From Runella rosea (GTDB lineage Bacteria > Bacteroidota > Bacteroidia > Cytophagales > Spirosomataceae): a DNA stretch of 64,000 bases. The stretch spans positions 5,015,501 to 5,079,500 of the forward strand of contig NZ_CP030850.1 in the NCBI RefSeq assembly GCF_003325355.1, given 5' to 3'. The notes below the pieces were generated by a model, which made no database searches, had not been told where the DNA came from, and saw only the letters and a program-made list of their open reading frames with translations. Each line of letters opens with the position of its first letter. Position 1 is the first letter of the stretch. Below are positions 14,477-23,019 of this stretch, in pieces. The position numbers and the translations under genes were made by a program.

Positions 14477-16996
14477 TTACCAGTCCGACGGACGTTTTTG
14501 GCCTCTCATTTCTACAAATTCAAGGGTTGGGTCGGCTTCCTCTGAATTGACAAAGTGGGTAAACCGCGCCCGTATTTCGGGGGTTTCGACGGCCACTCGC
14601 CATTCGTCATGGTACGTCTCAATCAAGTATTCCATTTCTTTTTCCAGCTCCGCACAAATCCCGAGACTGTCGTTGATAATCACGTCGCGTAGGTACTCCA
14701 GCCCGCCTTCTAGTTTGTTAAACCACGTGGCGGTGCGTTGGAGTGGCTCGGCGGTTTTGATATAAAACATCAAAAACCGGTCTATGTACTTGATGCAGGT
14801 GTCGTCGTCGAGGTCGCTTGCAAAAAGCACGGCGTGTTGGGGCTTGATGCCCCCATTGCCGCAGAGGTACAAGTTCCAGCCTTTTTCGGTCGCTATAATG
14901 CCAAAGTCTTTGCTTTGTGCTTCGGCGCATTCTCGGGTACAACCCGATACCGCACTCTTAAGCTTGTGGGGCGCACGAATTCCCTTATAACGATTCTCAA
15001 TTCTAACTGCATACCCTACGGCGTCTTGCACGCCAAAACGGCACCATGTATTGCCAACACAGCTTTTTACCGTGCGCAGAGCTTTGCCGTAGGCGTGCCC
15101 GCTTTCAAACCCTACGTCAATCAGTTCTTCCCAAATAAAAGGAAGTTGCTCTACGCGTGCACCAAATAAATCAACTCGCTGCCCGCCGGTGATTTTGCAA
15201 TAAAGATCGTATTTTTTAGCAACGGTTCCGAGGGTAATCAACTGGTCAGCAGTGATTTCGCCGCCAGGCACGCGCGGTACGACCGAATACGTGCCACCGC
15301 GCTGAATGTTGGCTAGGTATCGGTCATTGGTGTCTTGAATAACGGCTTGCTTGGCAATCACGTCATTGTAAATACTCGCCAGCATAGAAGCTACTGCAGG
15401 CTTGCAAACTTCGCAGCCACAGCCTTTCCCGTGTTTTTCTATGACTTCGTCGAAGGTACGCGTACCCGACATTTTGATGAGGTGATACATTTCCTGACGT
15501 GAGTAGTCAAAATGTTCACACAATACTTTTTTGACCGTTTTGCCCTGTTTTTTAAGGGTTTCGGTCAATAAATCCGATAGCATCGGAACGCAGCCTCCGC
15601 AACCCGTACCTGCCTTGGTGCATTTTTTAATGGCCGCTACATCGCCCAGATTCTGTCCTTCAATGGCTTCGCAAATGGTGCCTTTCGTAATGTTTTCGCA
15701 GGAACAAATGCTTGCGTCGTCGGGTAAGGAAGCTACACCCATGCCTGCACCAGCGCTTTCGCCTTTTCGGACGGGCATGACCAAGTCTTCGGGATTGGGC
15801 GGTAAAATCAGTTGATTTTTGACCATTTGCAGCAGCATATTATAATTGTCTGCTTCGCCAACCAGAATTCCACCTAAGAGGTGTTTTCCGTCGGTGGTTA
15901 TGTTGAGGCGTTTGTAAACACCTTTGAGTTTATCTTCCACCACGATGGTATCGTGCGGTGTATTCTCGCAGAAAGGTTCCCCGAAACTGGCTACGTCGAC
16001 TCCAATCAATTTAAGTTTGGTCGACATATCAAATGCGTGAAAGGATTTAACGTCTCCTTTTTTGGCAACAGACAGCGCGAGATTATTGGCTACTACTTCG
16101 GCCATTTCGTATCCAGGCGCTACTAGTCCGTAAATCATTCCTTTGTGCAGAGCACATTCGCCGATGGCATAAATATCGGAATCGGTGGTTTGTAGTTCGT
16201 CGTTGACCATGATTCCACCCCGGGGGCCAACGCCCAAGCCAGCTTGTTTGGCCAGTTCGTCGCGGGGGCGAATACCCGCCGAAACCACTACCATATCCAC
16301 CTCCAACGAGGTGTTATCCACAAAGGCAAGCCCTTTTACATTGGATTCGCCTTCAAAATGCGCTGTATTTTTATTAAGGTGAATTTGAATCCCCAAGGCT
16401 TCCATTTTACGTTTGAGCATTCCCGCACCAGCGGCGTCCAATTGCCGTGGCATGAGGCGCGGAGCAAACTCAATAACGTGGGTTTCGAGGCCAAGGTCGA
16501 GGGTGGCTTTGGCGGCTTCTAACCCCAAAAGTCCACCACCAATTACCGCCGCTCGGCCAGCTCCCTGCGCATAACTTATAATGGCGTCCAAATCTTCGAT
16601 GGTGCGATAGACAAAAACGCCTTCTTTTTCTACGCCGGGTACAGGGGGGGCAAACGCGGAAGAGCCCGTAGCGAGAATGAGCTTGTCGTACTCGATTTTT
16701 CGCCCAGTGTGGGTCATTACGTAACGCGCTTCGGGATGGATGTGCAATACGCACTCTCCCGTGAGGAGTTGAATGCCATTTTCGGCGTACCAACTTGCGG
16801 GTGCCATTGTAAGCTCGTCGACCGACGTGCCTGAGAAATAAGCGGAAAGATGAACCCGATCGTACGCCGGCCGAGGTTCTTCGCCGATTACCGTGATAGA
16901 AAACGAGCCGCCACCCGCTTTATTCAGCAACTTTTCGCAGAACTTATAGCCTACCATTCCGTTGCCTACTACCACTACCTTTTGAGGTTGTGCCAT
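14477..16996 (-). CDS. nirB: Nitrite reductase [NAD(P)H] large subunit
   Basis: This 839-aa enzyme reduces nitrite to ammonium with six electrons from NAD(P)H. In order: an FAD/NAD-binding oxidoreductase part (GNGMVGYKF at the N-terminus, ATGSSAFAPPVPG near 110, GGGLLGLEAA near 154); two BFD-like [2Fe-2S] segments (CSCENITKGTIC ... GTGCGGC and GCGCEVC); a ferredoxin-like half domain; and the siroheme/[4Fe-4S] domain with CVGNTWCRFG and SGCTRECAEAQ supplying the four cysteines. Length and order are those of full NirB. It heads the minus operon and diverges from the siroheme methyltransferase gene. Confidence 0.97.
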   Translation of the reverse strand: MAQPQKVVVVGNGMVGYKFCEKLLNKAGGGSFSITVIGEEPRPAYDRVHLSAYFSGTSVDELTMAPASWYAENGIQLLTGECVLHIHPEARYVMTHTGRKIEYDKLILATGSSAFAPPVPGVEKEGVFVYRTIEDLDAIISYAQGAGRAAVIGGGLLGLEAAKATLDLGLETHVIEFAPRLMPRQLDAAGAGMLKRKMEALGIQIHLNKNTAHFEGESNVKGLAFVDNTSLEVDMVVVSAGIRPRDELAKQAGLGVGPRGGIMVNDELQTTDSDIYAIGECALHKGMIYGLVAPGYEMAEVVANNLALSVAKKGDVKSFHAFDMSTKLKLIGVDVASFGEPFCENTPHDTIVVEDKLKGVYKRLNITTDGKHLLGGILVGEADNYNMLLQMVKNQLILPPNPEDLVMPVRKGESAGAGMGVASLPDDASICSCENITKGTICEAIEGQNLGDVAAIKKCTKAGTGCGGCVPMLSDLLTETLKKQGKTVKKVLCEHFDYSRQEMYHLIKMSGTRTFDEVIEKHGKGCGCEVCKPAVASMLASIYNDVIAKQAVIQDTNDRYLANIQRGGTYSVVPRVPGGEITADQLITLGTVAKKYDLYCKITGGQRVDLFGARVEQLPFIWEELIDVGFESGHAYGKALRTVKSCVGNTWCRFGVQDAVGYAVRIENRYKGIRAPHKLKSAVSGCTRECAEAQSKDFGIIATEKGWNLYLCGNGGIKPQHAVLFASDLDDDTCIKYIDRFLMFYIKTAEPLQRTATWFNKLEGGLEYLRDVIINDSLGICAELEKEMEYLIETYHDEWRVAVETPEIRARFTHFVNSEEADPTLEFVEMRGQKRPSDW

Positions 16997-17389
16997 GAAA
17001 ATGTTGTTTTGAGAATCCCTAATTACTCTTTATTATTTACTGCTTTTTATTGAAATAGTTAAATTAAAGTTTGTTTTATCTTAAAACTAAAAATTGTAAT
17101 TTTTGCAAAAAAATAGAATAAAACAGATATTATTGAATGTTGTTTTTGCAAAAATAGTAGTGTTGTTTAAATTATTACTTAAAAATAATACTTAATTTCT
17201 CAAAATTCACTATTTTTGATTAAATATTTTTTAAAATGTGTACTTAGCAAAATAATATTTCAATAAAGTATTTATAAAGTACAAAAAGCGTTTGTGTAAG
17301 CATTAAAAGTAAGTCCAGAAAATACTCAGTAGAGAAAGGGTGGCGGCCCTATTTTCGGATGCATTCATTTTAAACAAATGGGATTAACG
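16997..17389. promoter_or_regulatory. Divergent nirB/SUMT control region
   Basis: This AT-rich intergenic stretch separates nirB (minus) from the SUMT gene (plus). It contains two identical 12-bp palindromes TTTTTGCAAAAA at 17100-17111 and 17143-17154, exactly 43 bases apart, and a GTTTTA-TCT-TAAAAC repeat at 17073-17087. TATTTTTG occurs on minus at 17155-17148 overlapping the second palindrome (possible nirB -7) and on plus at 17211-17218 (possible SUMT -7). Neither has a clear TTG at the right distance, which would suit activator-dependent promoters. Confidence 0.55.
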
Positions 17390-18151
17390 ATGAAACCAAA
17401 ATTAACACTTGTAGGAGCAGGTCCGGGAGACCCTGAGCTCCTCACTCTCAAAGGACTTAAAGCTATTCAATCGGCAGATGTGGTACTGTATGATGCACTC
17501 GTTTCTACCGAACTTCTCACGTACGCGCCAGCCCACGCCCGTATCGTATTTGTTGGCAAGCGTCGCGGGCGTTGTGAGTTTGTCCAGCAGGATTTGAATC
17601 AGCTCATTGTAGATTATGCCCTCAACTACGGCCATGTGGTTCGGCTCAAAGGCGGCGACTCGTTTGTGTTTGGACGCGGTTATGAAGAAATTGTTTTTGC
17701 GCAAGATTTCGGTATTGAGACCACCGTTGTGCCGGGCATTTCAAGTAGTATTGCTGTACCAGCCTTGGCAGGTATTCCGCTGACGTGCCGTGGGGTGAGC
17801 GAAAGTTTTTGGGTATTGACTGGAACCACAAAAAATCATACACTTTCTAAAGATGTAGCCAAAGCGGCTCAAAGCTCCGCTACCTTGGTTGTTTTGATGG
17901 GAATGCAGCATTTGGCGCAAATCGTGGCTGAACTTGCTGGTGCTGGCAAGGGCGATACGCCCGTAGCCATCATCCAAAACGGCAGTACGTCCGAAGAAAA
18001 AATAGGGTTGGGAACGGTTAACTCCATCGTTGAAGTTGTTGAAAAAGAGACATTGGCAAACCCCGCGATTATCGTAATCGGCGAAGTAGTGCGACTGCAC
18101 CCCTCTTATGAAAAAGGTAGAATGGAGGTGCTTTCGGCTTTGGGTTACTAA
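17390..18151 (+). CDS. cobA: Uroporphyrinogen-III C-methyltransferase (SUMT)
   Basis: This enzyme methylates uroporphyrinogen III at C-2 and C-7 using S-adenosylmethionine to give precorrin-2, the branch point to siroheme. Family signatures are LVGAGPGDPELLT at the N-terminus, RLKGGDSFVFGRG and VVPGISSSIAVPA. The ATG at 17390 gives the standard start (MKPKLTLVG); an ATG four codons upstream (17378) is also possible. It has no fused dehydrogenase/chelatase domain as in CysG, so the last siroheme steps must be encoded elsewhere. Its position back-to-back with nirB fits cofactor supply. Confidence 0.95.
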   Translation: MKPKLTLVGAGPGDPELLTLKGLKAIQSADVVLYDALVSTELLTYAPAHARIVFVGKRRGRCEFVQQDLNQLIVDYALNYGHVVRLKGGDSFVFGRGYEEIVFAQDFGIETTVVPGISSSIAVPALAGIPLTCRGVSESFWVLTGTTKNHTLSKDVAKAAQSSATLVVLMGMQHLAQIVAELAGAGKGDTPVAIIQNGSTSEEKIGLGTVNSIVEVVEKETLANPAIIVIGEVVRLHPSYEKGRMEVLSALGY

Positions 18152-18163
18152 AAACCCCTCTGT

Positions 18164-19318
18164 ATGAAACGCCTTTTATTATTGCTTACTATCTCCGTGG
18201 TTTGTCAGCTTTCGTATGCCCAAGCGGCGCCTGAACTTTGTCAAGGTGCGTATTTTACCGAGCCTCAGGGAAAAGATTTTTTGGGACAGCACGTACCTGC
18301 GTCCAAACAAGAATGGGAAACCAGAGCGCAACAAATCAGGAATCGTATCTTAGAAGGCAGCGAATTGCAAAAAATGCCTCCGCGTCCTGTCTCAAAGCCG
18401 ATGATTCACAGTCGGAGAGAGATGGATGGGTATACCATTGAAAATGTGGCATTTGAGAGCATAGATGGGTATTATGTAACGGGCAATCTCTATAAACCAC
18501 TGAACCAAAAAGGCCCTTTTGCGGCCATACTGTGTCCGCACGGGCATACCGCCAAGCCAGATGCACGTTTTCTGGAACCGATGCAGTTTCGTTGTGCCAA
18601 TCTGGCCCGAATGGGCGCGGTGGTGTTTGCTTACGATATGATTGGGTACAGCGATTCGCAACTGAGCACGCACAAAATTCCCAAAGCCTTTAAACTTCAG
18701 ACCATCAACAGCATTCGAGCATTAGATTTTTTATTGGCACAACCCAATATTGATAAGAATCGGGTAGGGGTAACGGGAGAATCGGGTGGAGGAACGCAGA
18801 CTTTTATGCTCACGGCGTTGGACCCTCGTATCAAAGTTTCGGTGCCAGTGGTGATGGTATCAGCGCACTTTTTTGGCGGCTGTGTGTGCGAAAGCGGGAT
18901 GCCCGTTCATAAAAAAGGGAACTTTCAAACCAATAACGTAGAAATTGCCGCCTTGGCGGCCCCGCGCCCCATGTTGTTGGTGTCGGACGGTGCCGACTGG
19001 ACTAAAAATAATCCCGAGGTGGAGTATCCACATTTGCAAAAAATCTACGGATTATATGGCAAAGAAAATTTGGTTGAAAATGTACACCTCCCCAACGAAA
19101 AGCACGATTACGGCCCTTCAAAACGCGCGGCGGCCTATCGGTTTTTAGCCAAACATTTAAAATTAGATATATCGAAAGTAACCAAAGCCGACGGAAGTAT
19201 TGACGAAAGCCATGCCAAACTCCTCGACCGCAAAGACCTTGAAGTGTTTAACGAAGCCCATCCGCGTCCTACCAATGCCGTGGCTAGTGAAGAGGCTGTG
19301 ATGGCGGTGTTGAAATAG
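18164..19318 (+). CDS. Secreted alpha/beta hydrolase (acetyl-xylan-esterase-like)
   Basis: This 384-aa exported protein has a signal peptide to about residue 20 and an alpha/beta-hydrolase fold. A plausible catalytic triad is S207 in GESGGGTQ, D275 or D278 in SDGADWT, and H314 in EKHDYGPS. The CPHGHT motif near 125 would form the oxyanion region. Similar Bacteroidota proteins are annotated as acetyl-xylan esterase-like or Abhydrolase_7 family; the ester substrate is unknown. It follows SUMT by 12 bases, possibly only as a read-through neighbour. Confidence 0.85.
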   Translation: MKRLLLLLTISVVCQLSYAQAAPELCQGAYFTEPQGKDFLGQHVPASKQEWETRAQQIRNRILEGSELQKMPPRPVSKPMIHSRREMDGYTIENVAFESIDGYYVTGNLYKPLNQKGPFAAILCPHGHTAKPDARFLEPMQFRCANLARMGAVVFAYDMIGYSDSQLSTHKIPKAFKLQTINSIRALDFLLAQPNIDKNRVGVTGESGGGTQTFMLTALDPRIKVSVPVVMVSAHFFGGCVCESGMPVHKKGNFQTNNVEIAALAAPRPMLLVSDGADWTKNNPEVEYPHLQKIYGLYGKENLVENVHLPNEKHDYGPSKRAAAYRFLAKHLKLDISKVTKADGSIDESHAKLLDRKDLEVFNEAHPRPTNAVASEEAVMAVLK

Positions 19319-19326
19319 TATTATAT

Positions 19327-19380
19327 CGTGTTGGCAGACGGGCTGGGTCGGTACGCCGATGCGGCCCGTCCGACAACGCG
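19327..19380. terminator. Long imperfect hairpin between convergent genes
   Basis: GACGGGC and GCCCGTC are the core of a long stem with flanking GTTGG/ACAAC complementarity and an inner TCGG-TACG-CCGA hairpin. It fills the gap between the hydrolase (+) and the PLP enzyme (-), as expected of a shared terminator, although the T-run is short. Confidence 0.55.
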
Positions 19381-19386
19381 ATTTTC

Positions 19387-20547
19387 TCATAAACTATTCA
19401 GTGCTTGGCTCAAATCTTCAATCAGATAGTCAACTTCTTCCAGACCAATATAAAGACGCACTAGACGGTGTTCTAGATTTTTGGCATCAAATTCTTCTGG
19501 GTGTAGGCCCGCGCATTTGGGCATGATGAGTGATTCGTGGCCGCCCCAACTTACCGCTAATAGAAAGTGTTTCAGGGTTTTGGCGAACTGCTCAACCTGC
19601 TCGTATCTATCCACTTTGAGCGCAATGGTCACCAGGCCGCAAGCACCTGTCATTTGTTTTTTTGCTAATTCATACTGCGGAAAATCGGGGTCGAACGGAA
19701 AATAAACGCGCTCAATGGCGGGGTGATTTTTCAAAAAAGCGACCACTTTTTGGGTGCTTTCCGAAATATGTTTCAGTCGAATTGGCAACGTCCGTAAGCC
19801 TCTTAATAGCAACCAACCGTTAAAAGGGGATACAAAAGCACCCGTATTGAGGGCTTCACGGTCAAAAATCTGCTTTATCATGGCTTTACTGCCCGTCAAA
19901 ACACCCGCTACGGTATCTGAGTGCCCGCCGATGTATTTGGTGGCCGATTGCAGAGATAGATCAATGCCGAAGCGGTGCGGTTTTTGGAAAAATGGGGAAC
20001 AGTAACTATTGTCAATGATGGTGACAATACCCCGCGATTTTGCCAGTCTGGCTACGGCTTCCAAATCTTGCAGGTCAAAGGTCAGGGTATTGGGTGATTC
20101 TAAATAAATCACTCTGGTGTTAGGTTGCAGGGCAGCTTCAAAATTTTCAATCAGCGTACCGTCTACGTAAGTGGTCGAAACATTGTACCGGGGCAGAATG
20201 TTGTCAAACAATTTCCACGCCCATGTATAGGGTTTATGAACGCTCACAATGTGGTCGCCCGCCTGAACATTGGACATCACCGCGCAAAAAATGGCCGACG
20301 CGCCGCTGTTTAGCACCAAACAATCTTCGGTTTCGTCCAAGGCAGCCAATTTTTGGCGTAAAATATCGACCGTTGGGTTTACACCCCGCGAATACAGGTA
20401 GGCCGACATTTCATCTTCAAAGGCCCCACGCAGAGAAGCAAAATCATTAAAAACGAAATTGCTAGTTTGGACAATCGGCGGACTAACGGCGTTGAAATAA
20501 TGCTCGCGGTCTTCGGCAAGCTCGTTGATAATGTGAGAATAGTGCAT
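19387..20547 (-). CDS. Cys/Met-metabolism PLP-dependent enzyme
   Basis: This 386-aa enzyme belongs to the cystathionine gamma-synthase/beta-lyase/methionine gamma-lyase family. The PLP-binding lysine is K204 in SATKYIGGHSD; YSRGVNPT near 52 is the conserved phosphate-contact region and the C-terminus ends with the usual VRLYIGLEEVDYL block. Reaction choice among synthase, lyase or sulfhydrylase cannot be settled from the sequence. No partner genes for methionine synthesis are adjacent. Cytoplasmic. Confidence 0.9.
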   Translation of the reverse strand: MHYSHIINELAEDREHYFNAVSPPIVQTSNFVFNDFASLRGAFEDEMSAYLYSRGVNPTVDILRQKLAALDETEDCLVLNSGASAIFCAVMSNVQAGDHIVSVHKPYTWAWKLFDNILPRYNVSTTYVDGTLIENFEAALQPNTRVIYLESPNTLTFDLQDLEAVARLAKSRGIVTIIDNSYCSPFFQKPHRFGIDLSLQSATKYIGGHSDTVAGVLTGSKAMIKQIFDREALNTGAFVSPFNGWLLLRGLRTLPIRLKHISESTQKVVAFLKNHPAIERVYFPFDPDFPQYELAKKQMTGACGLVTIALKVDRYEQVEQFAKTLKHFLLAVSWGGHESLIMPKCAGLHPEEFDAKNLEHRLVRLYIGLEEVDYLIEDLSQALNSL

Positions 20548-20672
20548 GTAAAAAGAATTTATCGCAGTAACATCCCGATGAAAATGCGAAAATAGAATAC
20601 TAGGTTAATTATTAGCGCTTCTACTTACAGAAATATCCACTTGTAGGAGAGCAGTGGCTTTTGGGTTGGGGG

Positions 20673-22076
20673 TTATAAAGGGAGGGATATCACAAACCGA
20701 GTGCCTTTTCCGAGTTGAGAAAAAGCCCTGATACTGCCGTTATGAAGTTGAATAATTCGTTGGGTAAGGGCCAGCCCAATACCGTGCCCTTTACGAGATT
20801 TACTAGAATCGCCCCGGTAAAAAGGTTCAAAAATATGAGGTAAATCTTCTTCCGAAATACCGATGCCCCGGTCGGTAAAAGAAATACGTATGGTGTCGGA
20901 ATGGGCTAGTAATGACACATTAACGCGTTGATCTTCTGAGTATTTACAGGCATTTTCCATGATGTTTTGAAAAGCCATTTGAAGCAGTGATTTATCACCT
21001 TTGATTTTAAATTCTGTTTCTTCCTCCTGCGATTCATCAAACTCTATTTGAATGTTATAGTCAGGAAATTGGATGAGCAACGATTCTCGAACCTGCCACA
21101 ACAAATCATCAATATTTAACGGCCGAAAATGCAACTGAAATATGTCGTTGTTGATGCGGGCGAGTTCTAGTAGTCCATTGATTAAGTCCCGCATTTTCTT
21201 TACTTCTTCAATGGCGTCTTTGATGGTTTGTTGATAGTCTTCGACGGTTCGTTTTTGAAGCAAAGCTACTTCCAATTGCCCCATCATAATGGTGAGTGGG
21301 GTGCGTAATTCGTGCGAAGCGTGTGAAACAAAATTGCGCTGTGAGCTAAAAGCCTCCTCCAATCTACTCAGCAAATCATTGAAAGTAGCCACCAATTGTC
21401 CCAGTTCATCCTTATGACGCCGGGCTTTGAGGCGTTCGTGGATATTGCGGGCCGAAATATTCTTTACCTGTTCAATAATATCCGAAACAGGCCGTAAGGC
21501 ATCACTCGCAAAAAGCCATCCTGCCAAAATAACCAACAACAAACTAACCGCCCAACCCGTAATAAGAATGTTACGTAATCTTTCCAATTTGCTGAATCCG
21601 TACACATCAATTGCGTACGCAACCACGACCAATACCTGTTTTCGTTTGTCTACGTACCTGACGCCAATGATTTCTTTATCGCCATCCCGAAGACTAAAAT
21701 CAATTCCTTCTCTTGCTTGAGCCAGCAATTGAGGGGTGATGATGTAGGGCTCTTTCCCACTGTCATACACTACTTTGTTGTTGGAATCATAGACCGTCAC
21801 TTCCTCTTTGTACATCGTAGTGAGGTCGTTGCGTTCGATGTCGTGTAGAAGCTCTTCGGTGATTCCCCCCACATCTTCAAACAGCCGAACCGTGGTCAAG
21901 GCTTTGTCGCGCAAGCGTTTGTTAAATTCTTGCTCTCGAAATTGATTGTATAAATAGTACACTGACAACGAAAAAGCCAGCATGATGGAAGCAACCAACA
22001 CCGCAAAGAGGAGCGTGAGGCGCAGCCGAATGTTCATATTCTCATTCCAGTGGGGAACGTCCAGTATTCTTTTCAT
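20673..22076 (-). CDS. OmpR-type two-component sensor histidine kinase
   Basis: This 467-aa kinase has TM segments near 18-38 and 172-193, a periplasmic sensor of about 130 residues, a HAMP domain, a HisKA domain (FVSHASHELRTPL) and a HATPase with the N box (MENACKYS), DRGIGI and GHGIGLALT. Its start overlaps the regulator stop as TAATG on the minus strand, indicating translational coupling; a second plausible start is at 22037 (MNIRLRL). The signal is unknown. The pair is divergent from the PQQ dehydrogenase gene and could control it. Confidence 0.93.
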   Translation of the reverse strand: MKRILDVPHWNENMNIRLRLTLLFAVLVASIMLAFSLSVYYLYNQFREQEFNKRLRDKALTTVRLFEDVGGITEELLHDIERNDLTTMYKEEVTVYDSNNKVVYDSGKEPYIITPQLLAQAREGIDFSLRDGDKEIIGVRYVDKRKQVLVVVAYAIDVYGFSKLERLRNILITGWAVSLLLVILAGWLFASDALRPVSDIIEQVKNISARNIHERLKARRHKDELGQLVATFNDLLSRLEEAFSSQRNFVSHASHELRTPLTIMMGQLEVALLQKRTVEDYQQTIKDAIEEVKKMRDLINGLLELARINNDIFQLHFRPLNIDDLLWQVRESLLIQFPDYNIQIEFDESQEEETEFKIKGDKSLLQMAFQNIMENACKYSEDQRVNVSLLAHSDTIRISFTDRGIGISEEDLPHIFEPFYRGDSSKSRKGHGIGLALTQRIIQLHNGSIRAFSQLGKGTRFVISLPL

Positions 22077-22750
22077 TATTCTTTGAGAATATATCCCATG
22101 CCAACGACGGTATGAATCAGCTTATGCGAAAACTCTTTGTCGATCTTTTTACGCAAAAAATTAACGTAAACATCGATGGTATTGGTGCCGGTGTCGAAAT
22201 GGATATCCCAGACTTTTTCGGCAATATCTACCCGTGAAACCACCCGGCCACGGTTGCGCATAAAATATTCTAATAGGCCAAACTCTTTGGCTGTCAGTTC
22301 AATACGGTGCCCTTCTCGCCTTGCGATTCGCTCATTCAGGTCTAATTCTAAATCGGCGATTTTTAAAACATTGGTTGTGGGACCGCTTTCTGAATTTCGT
22401 TTTTGTAACGCTCGGAGCCGAACAATAAGCTCTTGAAATTCAAACGGTTTGACCAGATAATCATCAGCGCCTGATTCAAAACCCGCCAGTTTATCATTAA
22501 GTGTTCCGAGGGCGGTCAGCATCAGAATCGGAGTACGAATATTTTCCCTGCGTAACAGCGCGGCCAACTCAAAACCGTTTATTTTAGGAAGATTAACGTC
22601 CAATACAATGACGTCGTAAGGATTTGAAAGGGCTAAACTGCTGCCCATTTGTCCGTCAAAAGCTATATCTACTTCCCATGCTTGCTCTTCAAGTCCTTTT
22701 TTTATAAACCCCGCCAGTTTGGGCTCGTCTTCAACAATTAAAACTTTCAT
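22076..22750 (-). CDS. OmpR/PhoB-type response regulator
   Basis: This regulator has a receiver domain (acidic pair E7/D8, phospho-acceptor D51 in VLDVNLP, conserved K in YLVKPFEF) and a C-terminal winged-helix DNA-binding domain (ELTAKEFGLLEYFM ... IDVYVNFLRKKID). I chose ATG 22750, giving MKVLIVEDEP; an upstream ATG at 22783 adds eleven untypical residues. It is the first gene of the pair, coupled to the kinase by a one-base stop/start overlap. Target genes are not shown by the sequence. Confidence 0.93.
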   Translation of the reverse strand: MKVLIVEDEPKLAGFIKKGLEEQAWEVDIAFDGQMGSSLALSNPYDVIVLDVNLPKINGFELAALLRRENIRTPILMLTALGTLNDKLAGFESGADDYLVKPFEFQELIVRLRALQKRNSESGPTTNVLKIADLELDLNERIARREGHRIELTAKEFGLLEYFMRNRGRVVSRVDIAEKVWDIHFDTGTNTIDVYVNFLRKKIDKEFSHKLIHTVVGMGYILKE

Positions 22751-22940
22751 ACACAAACAATTAAGTAAATGGTGGTTTTTCATTTTGGCTTCAATTTTAA
22801 AGATAAGATTTTTTCACCGAAAGTCTTACTCTTTATTTTAACGGCCTTTTAATACGAATAATAGGAAATGACAAAACCCAAACGGTCGGTTAAAAACCGT
22901 TAATCATCGGCAACTTATCGTTTTTTGTCTAATGTATTGT

Positions 22941-22969
22941 TTTGATACAAACTATCGCGTCTATCTTTG
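22941..22969 (+). promoter_or_regulatory. Bacteroidota-type promoter of the PQQ dehydrogenase gene
   Basis: TTTG at 22941-22944 is followed after 17 bases by TATCTTTG at 22962-22969, a full match to TTG-N17-23-TANNTTTG. Initiation near 22976 would leave a leader of about 45 bases before the ATG at 23020. Confidence 0.75.
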
Positions 22970-23019
22970 AGTGGAATCCGTCATAATTTTACTAAGAAAA
23001 CTACAAATTTATCTTGCGT

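Noticed and set aside
17130-17148. A FNR/CRP-type site in the nirB upstream region
   Set aside because: No TTGAT-N4-ATCAA or TGTGA-N6-TCACA pattern is present. Only the TTTTTGCAAAAA palindromes stand out.
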